17,014 nt of DNA from contig NZ_KV795257.1 of assembly GCF_001808955.1 (NCBI RefSeq), forward strand, positions 439,873-456,886, read 5' to 3'. Source of the stretch: Rothia sp. HMSC078H08 (lineage in GTDB: Bacteria > Actinomycetota > Actinomycetes > Actinomycetales > Micrococcaceae). A model generated the notes under the pieces. It did no database searches. It worked only from the letters and a program-made list of their open reading frames with translations, and was not told where the DNA came from. Positions 5,967 to 12,201 of the stretch are shown piece by piece. Within the stretch, counting starts at the first letter, position 1. Every line of letters begins with the position of its first letter. The position numbers and the translations under genes are program-made.

Positions 5967-7334
5967 TTGGCTGCACACACCGGCTCTTCCACGGACACCT
6001 CCTCAACCCAGGTACCCGCCGGAGCTCGACGCGGACTCTTCTCCCGCAAGCAGAAGCCCGCTGACCCCAAGTACGTCAGCGTCAAGCTGCGCGACTTCCC
6101 CAAGGGCAGCATCCTCTACATTCTGCGCCGTGCCATCTACAAATTCGGCGCAAACGGCGGCACCGACATGGCGGCAGCACTCACCTACTTCACCGTGCTG
6201 TCCATCTTCCCCGCCCTGCTGGCAATCGTCTCCCTACTGGGCGTATTCGGTCACGGTGAGGAAAGCGCCGCGGTCATCCTCGCCTTCCTCAAGGACAACG
6301 CGCCCGCCCAGATGTACGCCATTCTGGAAGACCCCATCAAGCAGATTACAGGCGACCATGGCGCAGGCCTGGTGCTGTTGACCGGTATCCTCAGTGCACT
6401 CTGGTCCGCCTCTGGGTACACCGGATCCTTCGGCCGAGCTCTCAACACGGTCTACAACGTGCGTGAAGGCCGCCCCGGCTGGATTCTCAAGCCGCTGAAC
6501 GTCTTCGTCACCACCGTGATTATCATCCTCGTGGTACTCATGATGCTCATGATGCTGCTGGGTGTAACCGTCCTGGACATGGTCGGTCGGTATGTACCCG
6601 AAACCGTGGATATGGAGCTCATCAAGCTCATCTGGCTGAACGGCCGCTGGGTGCTGATTCTGTTCATGGCAATCGCCCTGATCACTCTACTCTACGCCGC
6701 CACCCCGAACGTGCGCCGTTACAAGGCATGGAGGCTCTCCCCCGGTGCGGCACTCGCCCTCTTCGGCATGGGTCTGGGCGCATTCGGCTTCACCCTCTAC
6801 GCCAACAACTTCAGCAAGTACAACGCCACCTACGGCCTGATCGGTGGTGTGATTGTGATGCTGCTGTTCATCTGGATCATGAACAATATGCTTCTCTTCG
6901 GCGGGCATCTGGACGCCGAAATCATGCTCATGCGCCAGATTATCGCTGGCGATGACGACCACGGCCACCTGAAGGTGCAGCCGCGCAGCACCTCCGCATC
7001 GCGTGCACTGAAGGCACGCCAGGAACGCCTCATGTCTGCAGGACGCGAACTGCAGCAGCAGGCGGCAGGCCAGGGCATGCTCCCCAAGCCGAAGGGCCCC
7101 TCCATTGCGGCTCGCGTGCAGAAGGCTGTGGACACCAACACCACCATGATTCGCACGTTCATTGCCGACGGTAAGGAACGCATCGAAAACGGTAAGGAGC
7201 AGCTGCAGCAGAAGCAGGCGGAGGCCGACACCAAGGCGGAAGCTACCGAATCTGAGGCGAAGGTTGACTCTCAGCAGGAGGCGCTCTTCGACCTGAGCAC
7301 CGATAGTTCGAACGGTGCGGCGAAGAAGAACTAA
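5967..7334 (+). CDS. YihY/BrkB-family integral membrane protein
   Basis: A polytopic inner-membrane protein of the YihY/virulence factor BrkB family. Members are often misannotated as ribonuclease BN, and their molecular function is not settled. The domain spans residues about 60-325 with six predicted membrane segments. ALTYFTVLSIFPALLAIVSL, YGLIGGVIVMLLFIWIMNN and GGHLDAEIMLMRQ match the conserved family elements. A charged Gln/Lys/Glu-rich tail (about 330-455) follows the last membrane segment and probably forms a cytoplasmic helix or coiled coil. The start is TTG at 5967, supported by AAGGAG (5956-5961) 5 nt upstream. No in-frame ATG occurs before residue 68, inside the conserved domain. 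At 455 aa it exceeds the family core because of the N-terminal (about 45 aa) and C-terminal extensions. It has its own promoter and structured leader. Confidence 0.85.
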   Translation: MAAHTGSSTDTSSTQVPAGARRGLFSRKQKPADPKYVSVKLRDFPKGSILYILRRAIYKFGANGGTDMAAALTYFTVLSIFPALLAIVSLLGVFGHGEESAAVILAFLKDNAPAQMYAILEDPIKQITGDHGAGLVLLTGILSALWSASGYTGSFGRALNTVYNVREGRPGWILKPLNVFVTTVIIILVVLMMLMMLLGVTVLDMVGRYVPETVDMELIKLIWLNGRWVLILFMAIALITLLYAATPNVRRYKAWRLSPGAALALFGMGLGAFGFTLYANNFSKYNATYGLIGGVIVMLLFIWIMNNMLLFGGHLDAEIMLMRQIIAGDDDHGHLKVQPRSTSASRALKARQERLMSAGRELQQQAAGQGMLPKPKGPSIAARVQKAVDTNTTMIRTFIADGKERIENGKEQLQQKQAEADTKAEATESEAKVDSQQEALFDLSTDSSNGAAKKN

Positions 7335-7340
7335 ACGGCA

Positions 7341-7352
7341 GCTCAGCTGAGC
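7341..7352. repeat. Perfect 12-bp palindrome GCTCAGCTGAGC
   Basis: A perfect palindrome with no spacer, 7 bp after the yihY stop. It has no T-run and is too short for a terminator. It may be a protein-binding site or chance. Confidence 0.4.
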
Positions 7353-7373
7353 GCGTACCGCTTCAACCTGATT

Positions 7374-7422
7374 AAGGGCGCGAGACAGAAAAGGGCGCAG
7401 GACAAAAAGGGCGCAGGACAGA
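7374..7422. repeat. Three tandem 16-bp repeats upstream of the hydrolase gene
   Basis: The units at 7374-7389, 7391-7406 and 7407-7422 share AAGGGCGCAGGACAGA with one to three mismatches. They end 17 bp before the predicted -10 of the hydrolase gene. GCGCAGG in the third unit also pairs with CCTGCGC at 7426-7432 as a 7-bp hairpin. On the minus strand that hairpin is followed by CCTTTTTG, so it could stop antisense transcripts. They may be regulator sites or a microduplication. Confidence 0.6.
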
Positions 7423-7439
7423 AACCCTGCGCTGGTCAC

Positions 7440-7452
7440 TAAGATAGACATA
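7440..7452 (+). promoter_or_regulatory. Possible leaderless promoter of the hydrolase gene
   Basis: TAAGAT (7440-7445) resembles a -10 hexamer (four of six positions) and sits 6 nt before the ATG at 7452. Transcription would start at or next to the A of the start codon. No Shine-Dalgarno is visible before this ATG, which fits leaderless translation, a common mode in actinobacteria. A weak -35 candidate AGGACA lies in the third tandem repeat at 7415-7420. Confidence 0.4.
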
Positions 7453-8489
7453 TGACCAGTGCAGAATTCTCTCCCGCGCCCTTTGCCGTACCCAGTGCCG
7501 CTACGCCCAATGATGCCGCGCCCAGCGTTACCCTCCCCGACCTCGAGTACACCCTCTACCAGCCGCAGCAGCTCAAAAGCCGCATCCCCGCCCTCATGAT
7601 TCACGGCTTCGCCACCCGCGGCGAACAGCTCTACGGTGGCACCAGCTGGATTCGCCAATACCTGCGCGCCGGATACCCCGTGCTAATCGTTACCCTGCCC
7701 TACCACTCAGACGAATACCTCAAAGACCCCGAATCCATGCACGCCATCGACTGCAAGCTCCCCAACAACACGGGCGTGCGCAGCCGCACAATTCCGTTCG
7801 ATTCGGTGCCACCTGTCGATGCGGCAGGTCAGCCGCTGACCCCTATGCACCTGTTCACCAATCTGCTCGCCCAACTGCTGCGCACCGTCGCCACCGAGAA
7901 CGACCTCGGCGTTGAACTGGAACCGCGCGCGCACGTTATCGGCTTCTCCTTCGGCGCCCGCGTCGGCTGGGAGCTCGCCCTCACCCACCCGGAGGCGGTC
8001 GCCTCCCTCACCCTCGGTGGCCTGCCCCTACACGACCACCTCATCACCCTGCGCGCCATGCTCGAAGCGCACGAGGGCACCAGCGTCACGGCGAGCGCAG
8101 AAACCCCCGCGGCAGACTCCACCGACGAGGCGATTGCGTCCTTCACCTCGATTATTGACAACTCCCCCGTTCAGCCCGACGCGCTACTGAAGTTCGTGCG
8201 GATTCCCTTCGGTCCGTTCTTCGACGTGCCCGCCCTGCGTGCCGGCTCCCCGGACCTGCCCGCTGGTCACCCGGGTGCGCATCCGCACGCGCCCATTGCG
8301 GTTGTGCTCGGTGACGCGGATACCATCGCCGCCGACGGCGCGGAACTCTACGACATGGTTCGTGACGACAATCCGCTCAACCGTTTCATCTCCCTGCCCG
8401 GCCGCGACCATGTGAACGCCCTGACCTCGGGCGCGTTCCGACGCGGTGCGCTCGCCTTCGCCGCTGAGGTGGAGGCGGCGACGTCATAA
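7452..8489 (+). CDS. Alpha/beta-hydrolase fold protein
   Basis: A serine-hydrolase-type alpha/beta hydrolase of unknown substrate, 345 aa. The oxyanion-region HGF (His51-Phe53) follows a hydrophobic strand. The nucleophile elbow GFSFG places Ser166. VVLGDAD offers Asp288 or Asp290 as the acid, and GRDH gives His320. The order Ser-Asp-His and the spacing fit the fold, so the enzyme should be active. There is no signal peptide; the first 30 residues are Ala/Pro-rich and probably disordered, and a second variable, polar stretch (about 207-235) sits in the lid region. The ATG at 7452 has no clear ribosome binding site and may be leaderless. An internal start further in would remove little conserved sequence, so the exact N-terminus is uncertain. 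It lies between yihY and the mycothiol genes with promoters on both sides, so it is probably transcribed alone. Confidence 0.8.
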   Translation: MTSAEFSPAPFAVPSAATPNDAAPSVTLPDLEYTLYQPQQLKSRIPALMIHGFATRGEQLYGGTSWIRQYLRAGYPVLIVTLPYHSDEYLKDPESMHAIDCKLPNNTGVRSRTIPFDSVPPVDAAGQPLTPMHLFTNLLAQLLRTVATENDLGVELEPRAHVIGFSFGARVGWELALTHPEAVASLTLGGLPLHDHLITLRAMLEAHEGTSVTASAETPAADSTDEAIASFTSIIDNSPVQPDALLKFVRIPFGPFFDVPALRAGSPDLPAGHPGAHPHAPIAVVLGDADTIAADGAELYDMVRDDNPLNRFISLPGRDHVNALTSGAFRRGALAFAAEVEAATS

Positions 8490-8500
8490 AACGTCACATT

Positions 8501-8530
8501 CCCCTGGGGGCTTCACGCTCAGCCCCGGGG
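8501..8530 (+). terminator. Possible terminator hairpin after the hydrolase gene
   Basis: CCCC-GGGGCT (with a two- to three-base bulge) pairs with AGCCCCGGGG around a loop of about 8 nt. It starts 12 nt after the stop codon. No T-run follows, so if it terminates transcription it does so weakly. Confidence 0.4.
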
Positions 8531-8536
8531 TGCATC

Positions 8537-8559
8537 AGGTATGCCTTAGCTCTTATAAT
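8537..8559 (+). promoter_or_regulatory. Promoter of the mycothiol dehydrogenase gene, with a DtxR-box-like element
   Basis: A consensus -10 TATAAT lies at 8554-8559. The -35 region is poor (TGCATC at 17 bp). The sequence AGGTATGCCTTAGCT (8537-8551), within the spacer, matches the core of the DtxR/IdeR iron-box consensus AGGTTAGCCTAACCT at 11 of 15 positions. The -10 is convincing. The iron-box reading is tentative. In the resulting leader, GGTTGA (8588-8593) and TCAACC (8597-8602) can form a small hairpin before the ribosome binding site. Confidence 0.5.
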
Positions 8560-8626
8560 GGGAACGTATCAAAAAACCTTTATCTGCGGTTGAACCTCAA
8601 CCACAATCCCCAAGCAAAGGAACAGC

Positions 8627-9718
8627 ATGCACAAGGTTAAGGCTGTCGTAGCCCTCTCCCAGGACGCACCCGTCACCGTCACCACCATCAACGTACCCGA
8701 CCCCGGCAAGGGCGAAGCCCTCGTCAAGGTCCTCACCTGCGGTGTCTGCCAGACCGATCACCACTACGTCACCGGCGGCGTCGGCCAGGACTTCCCCTAC
8801 CTGCTCGGCCACGAGTCCGCAGGTATCGTCGAGGCTGTCGGTGATGACGTCACCGACATCGCCCCCGGCGACCTGGTCATCCTCAACTGGCGTGCAGTCT
8901 GCGGCGAATGCCGCGCATGCCGCAAGGGCCAGCCGCAGTACTGCTTCGCAACCCACAACGCAACCCAGAAGATGACCCTCGAGGACGGCACCGAACTCAC
9001 TCCCGCACTGGGTATCGGCTCCTTCGCGGAGAAGACCCTCGTCGCAGCCGGCCAGTGCACCAAGATCACCGCTGACATCAGCCCCGAACAGTACGCAGCA
9101 ATCGGCCTGCTCGGTTGCGGCGTTACCGCAGGTCTGGGCGCTGTGCTGAACACCGGTGAGCTCAAGCGCGGCGAGTCCGTCGCAGTTATCGGCTGCGGCG
9201 GCGTCGGCACCGCAGCAATCGCAGGCGCACAGCTCGGTGGCGCAACCACCATCATCGCCGTCGACATCGACGAAGAGAAGCTGGCACGCGCACGCGAGCA
9301 CGGCGCAACCCACACCGTGAACTCCTCCAAGGTCGACCCCGTTGAGGCTATCAAGGAACTCACCGGCGGCTTCGGTGCAGACCTCGTCATTGACGCTGTC
9401 GGCGTCGCCCCCACCTTCAAGCAGGCATTCGAGGCACGCGACCTGGCAGGCCGCGTCGTCCTCGTCGGCGTGCCCGCACCCGGCGCCACCTGGGACATCC
9501 CGCTGGATGAGGTCTTCGGCCGCGGCGGCTCCATCAAGAGCGCATGGTACGGCGACACCCTGCCCTCCCGCGACTTCCCCGAGTTCGTGGACCAGTACCT
9601 GCTCGGCCGCCTCGACCTGGACAGCTTCGTCTCCGAGCGCATCCGCCTCGAAGACGTCAACGAAGCATTCGAAACCATGAAGACCGGCCGCGTGCTGCGC
9701 TCGGTCGTGGAACTCTAG
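8627..9718 (+). CDS. mscR: S-(hydroxymethyl)mycothiol dehydrogenase (MscR-type zinc alcohol dehydrogenase)
   Basis: A cytoplasmic zinc- and NAD-dependent medium-chain dehydrogenase. It oxidises the spontaneous formaldehyde-mycothiol adduct to S-formylmycothiol and in mycobacteria also reduces S-nitrosomycothiol. The catalytic zinc ligands appear as Cys41 (CGVCQTD), His62-Glu63 (GHE) and Cys164. The structural zinc is bound by Cys92, Cys95, Cys98 and Cys106. The Rossmann motif is GCGGVG (189-194), with Asp213 ending the next strand, which indicates preference for NAD over NADP. At 363 aa it has the usual length. The ATG at 8627 has AAAGGAA 4 nt upstream. The next gene starts 9 nt after the stop, and the same dehydrogenase-MBL pairing is known in Mycobacterium tuberculosis (Rv2259-Rv2260). 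A general aldehyde or alcohol dehydrogenase role is the alternative. Confidence 0.9.
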   Translation: MHKVKAVVALSQDAPVTVTTINVPDPGKGEALVKVLTCGVCQTDHHYVTGGVGQDFPYLLGHESAGIVEAVGDDVTDIAPGDLVILNWRAVCGECRACRKGQPQYCFATHNATQKMTLEDGTELTPALGIGSFAEKTLVAAGQCTKITADISPEQYAAIGLLGCGVTAGLGAVLNTGELKRGESVAVIGCGGVGTAAIAGAQLGGATTIIAVDIDEEKLARAREHGATHTVNSSKVDPVEAIKELTGGFGADLVIDAVGVAPTFKQAFEARDLAGRVVLVGVPAPGATWDIPLDEVFGRGGSIKSAWYGDTLPSRDFPEFVDQYLLGRLDLDSFVSERIRLEDVNEAFETMKTGRVLRSVVEL

Positions 9719-9727
9719 GACCGTAGC

Positions 9728-10372
9728 GTGGAACGTATTGAACGAGTCGTCACCTCCGGCACCTTCTCGCTGGACGGCGGCTGCTGGGATGTTGACAACA
9801 ACGTCTGGATTATCGGCAATGACTCCTCCGTGATCATCATTGACCCCGCCCACGACGTCGACAAGATCTCCCGCACCGTCGCAGGCCGCACCGTGGAGAA
9901 GATTCTGCTGACCCACGCCCACGACGACCACATCCGCAGCGCAAAGGAGGCGGCAGAACGCTTCGGCGCACCCGTCTACCTGAACCCCGCAGATCGTGTG
10001 CTCTGGGAAATGGTGTACCCCTCCTGGGACTTCGACCACGAACTGGCTGACGGCGATGTAGTGCGCATCGGCGATACCGAGCTGAAGGTCCTCGCCACCC
10101 CCGGCCACTCCCCCGGCTCCGTGTGCTTCTACGCACCCACCCTCAGCTGGGAGAACAGCGAAGGCGTCGTCTTCTCCGGCGACACCCTCTTCAACGGCGG
10201 CCCCGGCGCAACCGGACGCTCCTACAGCGACTTCGACACCATCATCGAGTCGATCTCGACCCGCCTGCTGACCCTGCCCGAGTCCACCGCGGTCCTCACC
10301 GGCCACGGCGACAGCACCGGCATTGGTCTGGAGGCGCCCGAGCTTCCGGCATGGATCAAGCGCGGTCACTAA
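9728..10372 (+). CDS. Metallo-beta-lactamase-fold hydrolase, candidate S-formylmycothiol hydrolase
   Basis: A glyoxalase II-like MBL-fold hydrolase of 214 aa. The metal-binding set is complete: THAHDDH (His63, His65, Asp67, His68), His127 in PGHSPGS, Asp152 in SGDTLF, and His193 in GHGD, which supports two metal ions. It has no signal peptide, so it is cytoplasmic. It starts with GTG at 9728, 9 nt after the dehydrogenase stop. Its ribosome binding site AGGA overlaps that stop codon, so the two genes are translationally linked. From the neighbour I infer that it hydrolyses S-formylmycothiol to formate and mycothiol; other mycothiol thioesters are possible substrates. The family is clear and the substrate is inferred from context only. 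Confidence 0.87.
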   Translation: MERIERVVTSGTFSLDGGCWDVDNNVWIIGNDSSVIIIDPAHDVDKISRTVAGRTVEKILLTHAHDDHIRSAKEAAERFGAPVYLNPADRVLWEMVYPSWDFDHELADGDVVRIGDTELKVLATPGHSPGSVCFYAPTLSWENSEGVVFSGDTLFNGGPGATGRSYSDFDTIIESISTRLLTLPESTAVLTGHGDSTGIGLEAPELPAWIKRGH

Positions 10373-10410
10373 ACCGGCAGCCTCGCTGAGGCGTAAAAAC
10401 CGGTACACAA

Positions 10411-10459
10411 AAAGGCGGATGCCCCACCACCTGCAGAAGGTGGCGGGGCATCCGCCTTT
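10411..10459. terminator. Bidirectional terminator between convergent operons
   Basis: AAAGGCGGATGCCCC and GGGGCATCCGCCTTT form a perfect 15-bp outer stem, continued by CCACCT/AGGTGG after one mismatch. The T-run is short on the plus strand (TTT) and longer on the minus strand (TTTTT). It should therefore stop both the mscR-MBL transcript and the convergent sbcD-sbcC-MFS transcript, more efficiently the latter. Confidence 0.9.
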
Positions 10460-10510
10460 AGTATGCGCTCACAACGCTCAAGCTCAGATGCGTTCGGTCG
10501 AGCCGCGCAC

Positions 10511-10558
10511 CGAATTAGCAGTGCACTGAATTAGCCACACGCCGAACTAGCTACGTGC
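10511..10558. repeat. Three tandem 16-bp repeats overlapping the MFS gene end
   Basis: The units at 10511-10526, 10527-10542 and 10543-10558 share the core GAAYTAGC and then diverge somewhat (CGAATTAGCAGTGCAC, TGAATTAGCCACACGC, CGAACTAGCTACGTGC). The third unit contains the MFS stop codon. On the minus strand each unit therefore carries a TAG or TAA-like trinucleotide near the same place. The origin may be slippage duplication of the gene end. Confidence 0.6.
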
Positions 10559-12166
10559 CGTCTCAGACAGAGGAGTCAGCTGCTCCTCATGCTCAGAACG
10601 CCACAGGTAGCCGTACAAATGACCCAACGCAAAATACAGCGTCGCAATAATCACCGGCACCATAAACGCATTACGGTAATACGGAGCGTCACCCATATAG
10701 CCGCCCCACATACTACCCATCGCAAGACCAATACCCAGCATCGAGCGGGTAAAGAAGCTCGCCTGCGCATCAGGAATATGCTTGAGCGAACGGTTCAGCC
10801 ACAGCTCATGACCGCCAAACGCCACACCCAGCACCGCACCACACAGCACCAACGCATAGAAAATCGTGGACGTATCATCACTCGCCGGCAAATACAGGGC
10901 ACCCATAATCAGCAGAACGCCGCTCACCAACCAACCATGCCACGGGTTCACCGAACGGGCACCCAAAACCACGGGGAAAGACACAAGCACCATCGCGCCG
11001 GTACCGGTCGCAACCATCGCCATGAACAGGTTCATCGAACCGTGAATCAGCGAGAAGCCCAGCAGACCCGAACCGACCGCGCCCATACACGCACCCAGCA
11101 GCACCAGACCAAGAATCAACACCACCGTCTGCTTATTCGGACGGACCAGATTCTTCGGCGGAGACATGCGAATACGCGAAATATCCGGCAGCCACATCGG
11201 CGCGGCCAGAACCACAATGAACAGTAGCGCATCCAGAATCATCGTGATCCAGAAGCCCGCATACTCATGATTCGGGGTGAGGTACGCATCGCCCAGCCGC
11301 ACCAGCAGAGCAGCCAGCGGGTACATCGACAGGTTCGCCGTCGTCCCCCAAGAAACAGCTGTCGACAAGCGAACATCACTGTACTTATAGTTGCGGCGGT
11401 ACAGCGACTCCAACGCAAACGGCGTCCACGGCGGAGTCGTAAAACCCATCGCCACGCAAGAGAGCGCATGGTATGTCGTACTCACGTTATTCGGGTCAAC
11501 CGTCAAACGCCAACCAATGACCAGCATATTCAGCACCGCAGCAATATTCAGCACCGACGTAATCGCCAGCAACGCCCTCAAACCCAGGGCACGCACCAGC
11601 ATCGGGCCGAGCATAATCTGCACCGAATACGCGCCAGCAAACGCCGCCACCGCATAGCCGCCATCATGCACACTACCCAGGTGGCTCGCCAACAGAATAT
11701 ACAGCGCAAACGCCGAAGAAGCCGCCGGAATATGGAACAGAATCGTCAACACATTACGGGCAAAGCCCTCATCACGGAGCACACCGCGCAGATGGTAACG
11801 CTGCTCCTTACCGTTACGCAGGAACAACGCCCAATGCTGACGCAAAATATCCGGCACCGAGGCGTTCGTATTAACCTCATCCGCAGTAGGAACCGGTCGC
11901 GGCGGCAACTCCTGCAACACGTGGTCGTTACTGCGCACCACATCCGTCAAGGACGTACCCGGAACCGTTGGAATACCCGTGCCCGAAGCACACGACTTAT
12001 CCGGCGAATCGGAGGCGGGTGCCACCTTCATGGTGCGCGGAGGAACCTCCGGTGCGGATGCGTTAGCGCGCGCATCAGCCGAAGGTTCCACACGATACGT
12101 TGAATTCGGTGCCCTGTCCTGAGGTGTCGAGGTCATCATCTCTTTCACGAATAAGCCGCCGGACAT
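10547..12166 (-). CDS. Major facilitator superfamily transporter
   Basis: A 12-segment membrane transporter of unknown substrate. The hydrophobic segments run from residue about 138 to 525, with a charged central loop near PDISRIRMSPPKNLVRPNK separating two halves of six, as in the MFS fold. The first 135 or so residues are hydrophilic and Pro/Ser/Ala-rich, unusually long for the superfamily. The start is uncertain: ATG at 12166 has no Shine-Dalgarno. The ATG pair at 12138 and 12135 follows GAAAGAG closely and is a reasonable alternative that removes 9-10 residues. Only 35 bp separate it from the sbcC stop, and no promoter is evident between them, so it is probably the last gene of the sbcD-sbcC operon. 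Its codons are G/T-ending, unlike sbcD. Confidence 0.8.
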   Translation of the reverse strand: MSGGLFVKEMMTSTPQDRAPNSTYRVEPSADARANASAPEVPPRTMKVAPASDSPDKSCASGTGIPTVPGTSLTDVVRSNDHVLQELPPRPVPTADEVNTNASVPDILRQHWALFLRNGKEQRYHLRGVLRDEGFARNVLTILFHIPAASSAFALYILLASHLGSVHDGGYAVAAFAGAYSVQIMLGPMLVRALGLRALLAITSVLNIAAVLNMLVIGWRLTVDPNNVSTTYHALSCVAMGFTTPPWTPFALESLYRRNYKYSDVRLSTAVSWGTTANLSMYPLAALLVRLGDAYLTPNHEYAGFWITMILDALLFIVVLAAPMWLPDISRIRMSPPKNLVRPNKQTVVLILGLVLLGACMGAVGSGLLGFSLIHGSMNLFMAMVATGTGAMVLVSFPVVLGARSVNPWHGWLVSGVLLIMGALYLPASDDTSTIFYALVLCGAVLGVAFGGHELWLNRSLKHIPDAQASFFTRSMLGIGLAMGSMWGGYMGDAPYYRNAFMVPVIIATLYFALGHLYGYLWRSEHEEQLTPLSETARS

Positions 12167-12201
12167 GCCATAACAGCAGCCCGGAAGCGAATTTATGCCT
12201 A

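Noticed and set aside
5851..6381. A plus-strand frame starting at ATG 5851 in front of yihY
   Set aside because: The ATG overlaps the -10 hexamer, no ribosome binding site precedes it, and the peptide is a Ser/Pro/Thr-rich out-of-frame reading of yihY.
7374..7422. The tandem repeats considered as a CRISPR array
   Set aside because: The units are 16 bp, adjacent with no unique spacers, and no cas genes are present.
8597..10408. A 603-codon minus-strand open frame antisense to the mycothiol dehydrogenase and MBL genes
   Set aside because: It spans two clear sense genes, is rich in Gly, Ala, Val and Asp as an antisense shadow would be, and matches no family that I recognise.
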